From the NCBI GenBank assembly GCA_024336345.1, contig JANFOG010000004.1, positions 3,038,001 through 3,102,000 on the forward strand: a stretch of 64,000 bases of DNA, in the 5' to 3' direction. This stretch comes from Mariannaea sp. PMI_226. Lineage: Eukaryota; Ascomycota; Sordariomycetes; Hypocreales; Nectriaceae. This document shows positions 24,401 through 36,529 of the stretch, in pieces (positions within the stretch are counted from its first letter, which is position 1; every line of letters begins with the position of its first letter). The notes under the pieces were generated by a model that saw nothing but the letters and a program-made list of their open reading frames with translations, ran no database searches and was not told the DNA's origin. A program made the position numbers and the translations under genes.

Positions 24401-27022
24401 GGGCCGCTAGCTTTTCAGCAATGATCTGTAGAGACTGCGCACCATCACGATTAGGAATGGCTAGACCAGCAGTCCATAACTGCGCAAAGGAATCGAGCGC
24501 TGCGTCATATAGAGATGAGGCAACATTCTCGCCTGTAAGCAAACCCAAAGGGAATGCGAGATCACCTGGAAGAGGTCTACCATAGTACACACAGCGTGAG
24601 CAGACATAACTGTATGCTAAAAGCGCTCCCTCTGCGGCATTGAGATCCGGGCCAGCAGCCTTCTCTGCATTTGCAAACAGGCTCATCAAGATCTTACAAT
24701 AATTCTCAACAGAGTCCGAAGAATTGACAGGATGTGATGCAAGAATACCCAGCGCCCTGGCTCCAAGAGACCGAATTTCTTTGTTGTTTGACTTGACCAA
24801 CGGAAATAGATTGTTGCCAGTCGGAGCCAGGAAACCGGTGGCATCACCTGGACTTAGAGATGCCACGTCGACGAAACAACGAATGCAATCCTCCGTTATT
24901 GGACTATCTTCTACCATGGCACCCTCAAGACATGCCTTAAGGTAGAAGACAATGTACCGACTATCAACAGAGCGGAGGTAGGTGAGAATTTTCTTTCGAG
25001 TGTTAATATCTGTCTTGACGCGAGCGTCCAGCGCCTGCATCCAGTCTGGCTCAATCTTGAAGTCATCCAAGGCAGTAAGAAACAAGATGTGCTTGATGTA
25101 ACGCAAAGCAATGGGGAAAGCGGCTAGCCTAGACCCGCGGAAATTTTGAAATACCATGCGAGGTGTTTCATTCCAATCAGGCAGTGATGCTGTTTCCCAG
25201 GAAGTATCCGGGCTAATCGACGAGCCAAAGAATTGGCCGACCATATCCTTCCAATCTGGAAGTGATGGGCTATTCTCGACGTGGGCGAAGTAAGTCCACG
25301 GGTCAAGGCCCTTGTGGCCTTGCTCTATAACATCACTTCGCTCATCTGGTCTACCACCAATGGCCAGGATATCAATCCAACGGCCGGTGATATCAGAGAA
25401 CTTGAGACATTGGTTTGCCCACTTCACAACTGCGTGACGAGTGCTTCGTACGGCGGGGGGTTCATCAGGTAGTGTCATATACGTGACAAGCATACTCTTC
25501 AGCAACGCAGCTTCATCTCCTGTCATGGCTGGAATATTTGCTGTCAAACTAGACAGAGCTCCGTCAATATTGACAACAGCATCGTTCAATGGATCCTCTG
25601 AAAGAGATCGGAAAAGCCAACTGGCAAGATCAAGCCTCTCTTGAATTGCCATATCGGCACTCCTGGCCAGGACTCCAATGGTTTCATACGCCTTTGAGCG
25701 AAGCGTGACATCGTCATTTGACATGTTTTCTGGCCTTGGCCAGCCTTGGGCCTCAATGTACGATCTCATTTTCTGGATGAGCGGAAGCGCAATGGTAAAT
25801 CCTTTCTTGGAGGGACCAACACGAGCAACCCACGAAAGGTACTGAAACAAAGCTTTGTGAAGCTTTGTACGCTCAAGCGCACTCGTAGGTTGTAAATGGC
25901 CGCTATGGGATATTTCAGACTGCGCAGATGAGAAATCCAGGTTTACTACAGCCATGATATCATCGGACATGGTAGCTGACATGGCTGATTTAGAAAGCAT
26001 ACCCAAAATTCGGGTTCTGTATGCTGCAGGCAGGGTTGAATGTGCCTGAAAGAGCCGCTTTACCAGGGTCTCATCCTCCATAGATACAGAGCTCCTCTTG
26101 AGGATTTCCTCTGCCGAGGATGCTACTCGGTTGTCGAAACTTGATGCTGCATAGACGGCGGGAAGGAATTTTTCTTCATCGGTGAAGGCGCCGCTGGCTA
26201 GAAGAGCGACGAGCTTCGCCTTTAGCTCTGATATTCTCTGAAAAAACTTATGTGATCGGTAGTTCTCGACTGCAAAGATATCGACTTCTTCCTTCGATAG
26301 TGTCGGGTTCGCCTCATACCACTTTTGTTCTGTAGCAGGAGTCCTGAGTCTTAGAAAGAGGCTGATGAGTTTTGCAAGGTACGCTGCATCAGCTTTGTTG
26401 GAAAGACCAATAGATTCCCTGAAGTTCTCATCATCTTTGCTGCCTCTAGGGGGTATTCGAACATCAAGTAGAAGTCGCAAAATAATGCTAAACATCGCCC
26501 CAACAGTTTGTCTACCTTCCTCCTCAGCTAGCCCTTTCAAGGCCTTTGGGATGAGCTCTCGCCTTTCGTGGTCATCGATACGCTCCAAGCTGTGCTGGAT
26601 AGCCTGGATGTCTAGTTGCTTAAGTATAAGTGAATCGTTCGACTTATACTGGTCGAGAAATGCGCCAACTGGCAAGATGATTCTATACATAATTGGTGAG
26701 TATTGGAGCCCATAACGCTAGAAAGAAGGCAAAATTGGGTCTCGCCGTTACGTACTGTGGAGGCTGAATGAAGATCTTCAATTTGGTGAATATCTGGATA
26801 GTCTGCGCAGATTTAGCGGTGATGAAAGTGCCATCAAGGCTGAGCCGCTCATACCTTGGCTCGCACTTCTATATGTTCACTCGCCGCTTTGAGCAGAACT
26901 GGTGCTAAGTACCGCTGTAGAAGTTGATGAAGCTTTTCCTCATCATTAGCAGCCCCGAAGATCCTTAGTTCTACACTGTTCAAGAGCTGCAATTCACGCT
27001 CCTTTGTTGACGGAGCCGCCAT
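21429..27022 (-). CDS. ECM29: Proteasome-associated HEAT-repeat protein Ecm29
   Basis: Large adaptor that binds the 26S proteasome, tethers core and regulatory particle and acts in quality control of faulty proteasomes. Three minus-strand exons (27022-26855, 26802-26756, 26682-21429) give 1822 aa, near the yeast length of about 1870. The protein is made of helical HEAT-like units throughout. N-terminal ELQLLNSVELRIFGAANDEE and the C-terminal region match the family by eye. The 47-nt second exon is needed to link the N-terminus to the block IILPVGAFLDQYK; I chose the acceptor at 26683 because it joins QPPQ to IILPV without extra residues, while an acceptor further upstream would add about a dozen unconserved residues. 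An ATG inside exon 3 (at 26690) is not the likely start because the upstream exons encode conserved sequence. Expected in cytosol and nucleus. Confidence 0.93.
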
Positions 27023-30000
27023 AGCGTCCTGGCGAGGCTCGCTCGCGGGGTGATAATAAGATGGCGGGGAAGTCTTGTTGGCAAAACGTGCCGAAAAATA
27101 TCTATGACTTGCCCAACGAATACCGATGATATGGTGAAAATAGAAGAGAGAAGGATACAAGCAGAGGACTAGAGGGAAGAAATACGACACCCTCCTGTTC
27201 ACCTGGTAGGCAACTTCTGGTGACGACTTGCTTCATCAGCGGGACCAGAGTGTTGACGAGAGGCCATGACTAAGCCTCCAACTCCAAAGTGCCAGACTCC
27301 TCCATCCCAACTTGCATATTGAAGCACGTGACTGTATTCATTAAAATCGTTATGCAAACTCATGAAGTGCTCCGTGACCCATTCTATGCACCCGACAAAC
27401 CAATCTCAAGACCATTCAAATCTTGAGATTGGTTGCGACCTGGGCATGCAGTACTAAGCGATGATCTTTTTTTATTACTGCAAGAGCCAGTGCATTGTAT
27501 TGAGATGCACTATCTCATGTTTGCTAGGGCTAAAGCGACCTCATGGGACAGACAGCGCATTCGCACACAAGGTATCTTGTAGCTCTATATGCTGGGTTCT
27601 ACGCCGATACCGATAACTATCTATATATTGGATAGAACAGGTCTCCACATGATATTGCTTGTAGAACAATACTTATGCCTGGCCATGTCCCGTTGACGAT
27701 TCGGCCACGAGATGATTCTGATCTGATGTCACCGCGCTGAATCGCATGTCGCCGCACCTATTGGAAGAGACGCCCCGGAAATTCTGCAGCACTTTGGTGT
27801 ATTTACGGTGAGGTAGCTGGCCTTTTAACGTTACATGATTGAATAGCTGGAAGACCCTCTATCCCGCCACTCGTCAGTGCACTGCAGGTTGATCCTAGAG
27901 AGGTTGCGATGAGAAGCATATGCAGGCGACTTGGACAGGAAGCCTCCTTGGTACCGCTGACATCCTTGGATTGAAGCGGTTAATATGTTTTGCATGTAAT
28001 GCTGCTCGACTAAAACACGGTGCTATTTCAATGTCCCGCCGTTGGCAGGAAGAGGACATCGCCGGAAACGTCGGGACGTCCCTAACATACCATGGATGTC
28101 ATTTGCAAATCAATATGAGTGTCTAAACAGTATCTAATACTGGTTCTGAGGAAGTATATAGAGCCAACCGGGCCAAATAAGTCAGGGAATGAGATTGATG
28201 AGCAGCCGCCAGCGTCGCGGTCTTGCAACTGTTCTGATTGAGAATCTCGACCAGGAATGCAGATTAAGATATGTACAGGGGGTACCTAGGTTAAAACATT
28301 ATGCGATAATTTGAACTGTGGCGAGGCCTTATTTTGGGTACCCCTAGCAATAAGTCAATTAGATAAAAAAAAACATCAAAAGAAATCAATGCAAGCTTCA
28401 AGGAGAAGATTTAATTAGTGCAATTCTCAAAATCAAATATAACACCCACATAATGTTTTGTGCGCTAGATGGCTACAAGGAACTGAAGCATTGATTACCT
28501 ACCTAGGTAGTCTTCGGTACTCCGTGTTCCGTTGGTGCAATCCAGCTAACTAACAGTGAGGTGAATGACCAACAGAAAATTCGCATATACTGTACTACAC
28601 TAGCCCTGCTGGGGCAGGACTTGGACTTGAGCAGGGGGCCAATAGCAAACAGCGTTCCTGCGCCGATGCAGGCAAGCAAGACAAGGAAAGACAGGGACAT
28701 AGAAAATCAAAATCCAAAGGGGAAGGGCAATTTGAATGGGCTGAAACAATCCCACGCCCTATGCGATAGAGGCACGCCCGGAAGCGTGGATGCCAAAAAA
28801 GTCTTCGATACCACAGTGCCAGGAACTAATGCCTGTCAGAAATGATGCGACTCTTGTGTCATTACGAGCTAAAACTCTCAGCCGGCTTGTCAGGCCAAAA
28901 AAAAAAAGTCCGCAAGGTCCCATGACGAGAATGGGGATATCAAGACTTGGTGTTCCGACACCCTACCAGGCATCTAATAGAGCCGCATCTCTGACATCTC
29001 TTATGATGCGTGTACAGTATCTTCATACTATATACTTGGGCCTTTCAATAAAGGTTGACTTAGAAGAAAGATCATTTGTCATCAAGTCGCGGATGAGTTG
29101 CGAGAACATATAGGGCTACCAGGGTTGCTGGACGATCTGCAAGCCATTTCCGGGACCCTGGCTGCGGCCGACCCGTGGAGCAGACACATGGCTGACGATA
29201 ACCTCAAAAAATAAAGGTGTGGTTGAGCTGTCAAGCGCATGAATTGTGACAATTATCAAGATCAAGGGGTCCAAAAAGAAAGGAGGCACACCGAGGAAAA
29301 AGAGGGAATATCCTCAACGTCAACATCCTGATTGACCTGGCAGAGGGTACGATTACAGCGCAAGATAAGGAAGCATAGAAGTTAGTGTAGTAACGATCTT
29401 CTGAACCTCGGTTACTACAAAGTCAATGTTCAAGGACGCTCGTTCAGATTTGCTACACAGTCTAAACTTTCATTTGCCAAAAAAAATTGAACTTGGTTCG
29501 ACCAGCACTGACTTTCAATAATCAACGTGACGAAGCCAGTCCGGTTCACCCTCTGGGGGGTACTGCTCTCGGACACCCCGTAGGCTGGTCAAGCTGACCA
29601 CGAACTGAATAAACTCGATTGGATAACGCAATTGGACGGTAGGATGATTATCTAACCACTGTCGTGAACATTAGGCCCTTGGATCGAGCTTTGAGGCCGC
29701 CCCAAGGCTGCAAGCGAATGTACGAAATAATCTCTCACACGTTGAGTTGGCCCACCTACACCAACACCCACAAGCCTGGAAATCGCTCCCATTCGTCTCC
29801 GATTCGACAAACTACTGGCGACGGCGTACTCTCCAGTGCCACCCTTCGAATCCTCTTTGAGGTTTATTATGGAGGGACACAGCCCAACTCCAACATGGGA
29901 CTGTACGATGGTGGATCTCAGTAAACTTCATGCACTTAACTGGCGCAGGCTCTCAAAGAGACCAAGTTGTGAGATTGTATCTTCGTTCTTGTAAACAACA

Positions 30001-32150
30001 TTAAATCAAATCTGGCTTCATCGCTCCATAGTGTGTACTAACTCAAACCTGCCTGCGATACTTTGAGGGCTTCAAGAGATGGAACAGATTTGCCTGCCAG
30101 TAGTCGGCGCACTTTTTCCAATGGATAAGTTTTTTTTATGGACTCACGCCACCGTGGAGTGGCCCCAGACTGGCACCATATGTGCGAGGGATTTTCACCA
30201 GTTATCAGTCCCAGGCTATCTGCCGTCGGCACAAACGAATTTAGACGGGGAAGAGAGAAAGAGAGGGAGACAATTGATATTCAAAGGGAAGACATGCGTT
30301 TTGTCTGAAGGCGAGAGGTATGTGAGACAAGAGCGGATCAGTTGTAATGAAACGTTTGCCCGCGGCACTCGGTCAGATACAGGTGAGGATGCTCAGTCTG
30401 CAATGATGGAAATCTGTGGAGTTTTGCCTGTGCATATATCTCGGTTCAATTTCTCCATCGAACCGGAGACGCTCTGATGAAGTCAAAATGATGGATTGGC
30501 CGTGTACTGGTTGTGGAGGAGGAGGTGGAGTCTGGCCTGGCTTCGATCCCTCACTAAAGTAATCATGGCTGCGTAATAGTCAACGTGCAGTAGAGTAGGT
30601 AGTGGTAAGTACCTGAGAACGGGAAACAGCAGTATACATTTGAGACCACGACAAAACCGCGTATAGCAAATCGACAAGTTTTCGACGAGAAACCTATCCA
30701 ATGTAAGGGGTGTTGGGGAATTGAGACAGTAATTTCGGTAGAGACTGCAATTACATCCTGCAATTGGAAGCTCCCGAGCCCTTGCAAACAACAAGACCTC
30801 GAGGGTCAGTTGATAAGAATGAAAGACAAAGAACATGGGGGTGAGCGGTATCAGTCGTGCATGTGTTTTGCATGCGCAGCGCCCTATTCGGAGGAGTAGT
30901 CTGGCATCTCAGAACGAACCCTCCATTCCAAGCGATTGCCAGACCGGCGTACAACCCAAGATGCTATGTTAGGGTTAGCGTACCAGAGAGAACGCAGGCG
31001 TTTTCGGGGGTTCCAAGAGGCCTGTGGTGTCTTTGAGAGGTGTCTTCCAACCTCTATGATGATGGTGGAATTTAAACCCAGAGTCTCTCTTTCGTTATTG
31101 AGACTCGTCGTTTCTCAGCTGCTGAGGGTATACCTCTCCTCATAATGAGGTAGATGTCTGTGAAGTATGAAGCAAGAATCGGTCAAATCTGGTTTTCGAC
31201 CTCAATGAGTTGTTGGAGTAGGATCGATGACCACCGAGAGTCTTCAAGTTTTCTTGATTTCACCTCCACACTCTGCCTATAGAGCACCTTGCCTAGATCG
31301 GGCTTGATCAATCAATCAATCTGTTCGTTCATCTTCTTCTCAGACGCCCGATGATTTCATGATCCACTCAAAACAGGGCTCTGGAGGTAGGGTTCAGGCC
31401 TTCAGCTGATTCATCCTGCCCTGGACGTCCGGCATCCAGCGCCCAGCGTCCAGCGCTCTTTAGCTCTTTAGCCTAGGTAGATTGGGAGCCTTGGAGCTGG
31501 CTGTGGGTTAGGGCATTGTCTAGAGGCGCCAGTGCGCTAAAGATAACGGCACACCTTTTGCACAGCTGCACAGGGATGTATCCCTGTTTGTCGAGGGATG
31601 CTCAGCGCAAAAAAAGCTTTTGAGGAAAAGCTTTCCCACATGTTCCTAGTCTGCTCAAGGCAAGGTAGCCATTTAACTCACCTGCCGTAGTTGCTGGACG
31701 GAGGTACGGAGTACGGGCTTTGTCCTGAGGGCCAACCGTGTTCGTCAAAGCTCTTGCACGGTACTTGCGCAGCAATCATACAGTTGATCAGTTGCCGGCT
31801 TGATAGTCAATAGGATCGGTATTTGCAGGCATTGATTGAGGAACCATTTAGAAAGGCAAATGTACCCTACTCAAGTGCCTACCTACACGCTCAAGACGCT
31901 TCAGCGCCCCTGCCACCCATGTCCGCCTGAAGTAAAATTTTATCCAGCTCGCTCTCTGCGTGCTCTTGCTGCATCAAAGGATATTTTATTCGATCGAACG
32001 TACTGTGCGAAGTGAGTTTCTTGGTGGGCAAAATCCAGGCAGGTCCACCAGCCTGTCCTCGTCCTTCTCCTCCCTTCCATTTCTCCCCACAGTGACATAT
32101 CCACACCCACATTAACTCTCACACCCTCTTGCATGCCCACTCACACAGTC
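27023..32150. other. Gene-poor stretch of about 5 kb
   Basis: I find no protein gene I can support. Open frames on both strands stay below 135 aa and show no known motif or plausible splicing pattern. The stretch contains a perfect 13-bp inverted repeat (27398-27434), ACCTAGGT palindromes at 28283 and 28501, a TACGGAGTA word at 31705 and clustered short hairpins at 31571-31630. The first few hundred bases must include the ECM29 promoter. Confidence 0.5.
27398..27434. repeat. Perfect 13-bp inverted repeat with 11-base loop
   Basis: Arms 27398-27410 and 27422-27434 are exact reverse complements (AACCAATCTCAAG). It lies about 375 bases upstream of the ECM29 start. No larger element around it was recognised. 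Confidence 0.9.
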
Positions 32151-35114
32151 AAACGTTCACAAGCTCCCATCCATCCTCACTGTCCGAAGCATCCCTCAGT
32201 TGGCCTTTTTCTTTGCTTTGTTCCCCCCCTCATTCCCTTTTTCCATCTTCATAGACTTTTATTTCTTTGCAGTGTCATAGCAGAGAATTCTTCTCTTTTC
32301 TATTGCCGTTGTCGCCATTTATGCGGTTGAGTATCCTGGATTTGTCTCTGTCTGTGGTCGAGGCTTGTTATCCGGAGTCTCCGTAGCATCGACAACCCGT
32401 CCCTCGCCTGCCTGAATTCCCACACCCTGTACCCGTTCCGTCAACTCGTCAGCGGGCCCTCAGCGTCATTCGCCCATCGCCGTGTTTCAGTGCCACCCTT
32501 AGCAAGCCCAGATCCTAGATCCCTTGTCAGCGGATACGGGAGCACACACCCCCTTGTCATAATTTTCCCCTACCCTCGCCTCGTACCCTCGTCCCCGCGC
32601 CCCGATTGTTGTCAGGACCAAAGGCCAAACAGGGCAAGGTAGGAAAAAAAAAAAGCTGTCTTTTTTCACTGCTTCTCCCGCACTTCGACTCATCCCGCGA
32701 CTCTCCTTCAACATCCCCCTCTCAATCATCATCACGGTTCCCACGGCTCTTCTCTTGCGCGTGTTTCGGAAAGTTGGCTGTGAGAGTTACTGTTGTTTTT
32801 GTCGGCGCTTAAAAGTAAGTTTCAATCATGTTCCTTATTTTCGATTTTGTTTGGTCCCCTGTGTGGTGGTTTTCGATCATGTGGACTGGGGGAGTGCCCG
32901 CCTGTGAGATCCGGAATACGTCGTCAATCCCGCCTCTCGACGACCCCTCATCGACAATCCCTGGCGCACGATGACGAAAACAACGAGCGCGATCTTGCTT
33001 CATACGGTCAAATTTCTGCAACAATTTTGGGACGTGTGAAGAGTTATCATGATGGAAGAATTCGGGTGGGATTGAGATAGACCTGGCGGACGGCCCCGCA
33101 GTAGGGCACTCTTCGCACTCTTGCGCACGACCGAAGTCAACACACATCAGCCAGTTCCTCGATACAACCGACAATACCGACTATGACGACGATTTGCGAC
33201 GCGCACTCGACTCCCTTTAGCAACGCGCTCTCATTCAGTATCTATTGAACCGGACATCCGTCTCGACATGACGACCAGCATATACCCCTCAGCTGTCTCG
33301 ACCAGTATGCTCAGATAGCGTATTACTTGTCGCCAATATTAGCCGGCATTCAGACGGCACTCTCCTGGTATACGACGAAATTCTCTCAAGGGCGCGACAA
33401 AATGGGCTAGGCATGATGCAATGTCACTGTCATCACGATGAGAGGCCGGTTGTGTTCACCATACACGCACTGTACTCCCCGAGGCGCACCTCCACACATC
33501 GAATTTCTCTTCAGTGTCAAGATACTGGAACCACGGCTGAGCCAAGATGTACGCTGGGGGCTCGTAACTCTTTGTGCTGAAGCCCGCAGCGTCGTGACTG
33601 AGTTGAGCAAACGAGTCTCCATGGAAATTATTGAGATCTTTGAACTTTGCTGTGCTGTAACCTCAAGGCAACGACAACCTGCCGGGACTGTGCGAGCTCG
33701 GGAATGTACTGGTCAACTTTACATCGGCACTTCCATGATCCATCACAAGACTTCTATATTCGGACTTACCAGGACTTTGAAATGCCAATAGGAAGTCTGC
33801 TGACTGTTTTCTCCTAGGTTCAACTCTTTTCTGGAACGTTAGCTACTTGACCACATTCCTTCGGAATTTACGGAAAAGCATACGTTCATCGCTTGAACTT
33901 TCATCACTCCGACGCATTTCATTTCTTGTAACGGCGTGCGGCGTCTGAGAGATTCTGATTCTCAATCTGTACGACTGCTTTTCGGAGTCTCGGTACTGGG
34001 TCTGGATACAGTCTTTCTCGATTCGCATCTCTTGTGGAATAGATATTGCGTGAAAGTCTGACGACTCTACATCTAACGACTTACTTCGTTGTGCTCGCAT
34101 TCTTAACTTCATCCGGCAGTAAGTCACCTACTCCCTTGATTCCAAATGTTGCGGCCAGTTTGGTATTTGGTTGCTGGAGACTTCCCCATGAAATTCTGGG
34201 CATCGCTTGAAGAGTGAACAGCTGCAACCCAAGGGTCCGCACAACAATGCATTTTCTCAGCACCCATTCTGGAGGAAGGCGAAACCAACAACTTTTAACA
34301 CATCGTGTTTTTCAATTTTATTCAGGAGGTGTCATGCTGACGGTTAATTTGCAGCTCTTCTACGACTCTGTATTCACGACGTGTACGAGAAAAACGCTCG
34401 GTGAGTATTGCTCTTGACTCCTCCGGGACAAGATTTTTCTTTTTCTTTCAACTTTTGGGATTTTTCGTTGTGGACCTCAGCGCTTGCGATTCGATTGATT
34501 GGCCTGGGATACACCAGCCCTGAACGAGCGAGTCGTCCAACACTTGCGAACCAGCACAGCATCACCTGGACCTAGCTATCATCACGACTGCATTCATTCA
34601 TGAGCCTGATTTTCTGCTCTTTCAGCTGTCGCGCAATACTGGAAGCACCGAGCTCCCATTGCGGCTGGTCTGCGGTTATTACAGATCATCAATCACTGAA
34701 TCACCTACTGTTGCATCCATTATCTACTTCACCCGGCCTGGCCCATCGATTTCCCGCCTGCTCTCTCGTCCAGCCAGATGCAATATGCTTGATCTCTCGT
34801 GACTAACCACTTTCCTAGTCCAATAGCCTTCGTTGTTCCGTTCGTTTACGCTTCGCAACGATTGTATGTGGTTTCCTCTTCGCCCGCCCATGAATCCGAT
34901 CTAACCTTGCGCAGTAGTTTCGCCCAATCTTAACGAGCATCCTCGATTCTTCGAATTTCCCCGATCAGATTTCGTACACCGGTAAGTACTCGCGGGGGCC
35001 AAGACCCAATACAGTCGCAACTCTTGGTACCCTTTTCTTTGCTTAATGGAGTGGCGGATTGGCATATTCCCTCCCCCAATGCGAGATCACCCGCTGATAA
35101 TTCAATAGTTCAGC
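32150..35114 (+). other. Probable long, multi-intron 5' leader of the RRM gene
   Basis: A pyrimidine-rich tract (about 32150-32760), typical of fungal core promoters, is followed by a chain of good intron signals on the plus strand. Candidate introns are 32815-33817, 34119-34354, 34401-34818, 34864-34914 and 34982-35108; each has a GTAAGT, GTGAGT or GTATGT donor, an AG acceptor and a CTAAC-like or CTGAC/CTGAT branch. The last ends six bases before the ATG at 35115. No coding frame runs through the joined exons as far as I can see. The last three introns are the most convincing; the first two are inference. Confidence 0.5.
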
Positions 35115-36529
35115 ATGGAACTCAACGCTCCTTTCTCTTCGGTGCCAGCTAATGGTACATCTGGCACTAGCCAAATGACCTTCTCCAACGGAACCCCCCC
35201 CGCCACTGATATGGGTTCAGTTGCCCCTCCCCCTGGGTCTGGTCAAGAGCCACCCAAGACTACTCTTTGGTAGGTCGTCAATGCCCTTTGTTCTGTCTGG
35301 GCAACGATATCTAACACCGTCTTAGGATGGGAGAGCTCGAACCCTGGATGGATGAGAACTTTATCAAGGGCGTCTTCCTCTCTGCAGCTGGCGAGACTGT
35401 TAATGTCAAGGTCATCCGCGACAAGAACTCTGGAAATGCTGGCTACTGCTTCGTCGAGTTTGCCTCTCCTGACGCTGCCACCAAGGCCCTGGGTCTTAAC
35501 GGCAACCCGGTTCCCAACAGCTCCCGCCAGTTCAAGCTTAACTGGGCATCTGGCGGTGGTCTGGTTGATCGACGGTATGTGGTTCTTGCACATTTATCAT
35601 CTAGTCTTGAACAAACATTTCTGACTTCGCACAGCGACGACCGTGGTCCTGAATACAGCATTTTCGTCGGCGATCTTGGCCCTGAGGTCAATGAATACGT
35701 TTTGGTTTCTCTCTTCCAGGCACGCTTCCCTTCCTGCAAGTCTGCTAAGATCATGACCGATGCCATGTCCGGTCAGAGCCGTGGCTACGGGTTCGTTCGC
35801 TTTTCCGATGAGAATGACCAGCAGCGTGCTCTGGTCGAGATGCAGGGTGTCTACTGCGGCAACCGTCCCATGCGTATTTCCACCGCTACTCCCAAGAACC
35901 GGTAAGCATGCACTCCTGCACTTCTCCGTATACTTGCCTAGCTGAAGATGCTAATTCTTCATAGCGGTAACCACGGTTTCGGACACGGTCACCACAACGG
36001 CGGCCCCATGATGGGTGGCATGCCTCAGCAGCAGATGTGGGGTCAGATGGGCGGCTTCCCCTACGGTGGTGGCAACAGCGGTTTCAACCCAGCTACTCAG
36101 ATGAACCAGTTCACCGATCCTAACAATACTACTGTCTTCGTCGGTGGACTTTCTGGTTATGTCACTGAGGATGAGCTTCGATCTTTCTTCCAGGGCTTCG
36201 GCGAGATCACGTACGTCAAGATCCCCCCTGGCAAGGGCTGTGGTTTCGTTCAGTTCGTCCACCGCCACGCAGCAGAGATGGCCATCAACCAGATGCAGGG
36301 TTACCCCATTGGTAACTCTCGCGTCCGTCTAAGCTGGGGTCGCTCTCAAAACAACTCGGGAGTTGGCACCCCTTACCGCCCTGCCCCCCCTCCCCCTCAC
36401 TACATGGGCATGCCTAACCACGGTCCCGCTGGATACGGTCCTCAGCACTTTGGCGGTCCTGCTCCTGGACCCCAAGGCCCTCCCGGCCCTCCCGGTCCCC
36501 CGGGACCCGCTGTTCCCCCTCAGGTATGA
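35115..36529 (+). CDS. Three-RRM RNA-binding protein (TIA-1/Nam8/Csx1-like)
   Basis: An RNA-binding protein of the TIA-1/Nam8/Ngr1/Csx1 family, whose members bind U-rich RNA and affect splicing or mRNA stability. Four coding exons (35115-35269, 35326-35574, 35635-35901, 35965-36529) give 411 aa. RRM1 lies at about 49-130, RRM2 at about 141-220 and RRM3 at about 278-350. RNP motifs visible are GYCFVEF, IFVGDL, GYGFVRF, VFVGGL and GCGFVQF. RRM1 begins LWMGELEPWMDE, typical for this family. A His/Gly/Met-rich linker separates RRM2 and RRM3, and the tail is Pro/Gly-rich. The stop region is unusual: the last codons CAG-GTATGA can also be a splice donor, with an acceptor at 36601-36607 directly before TAA, giving an isoform one residue shorter. 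Confidence 0.92.

Noticed and set aside
26683..26755. Alternative acceptor for ECM29 intron 2, keeping RYGLQYSPIMYR in the protein
   Set aside because: It needs a different donor and adds residues that do not look like the family; joining QPPQ to IILPV is cleaner.
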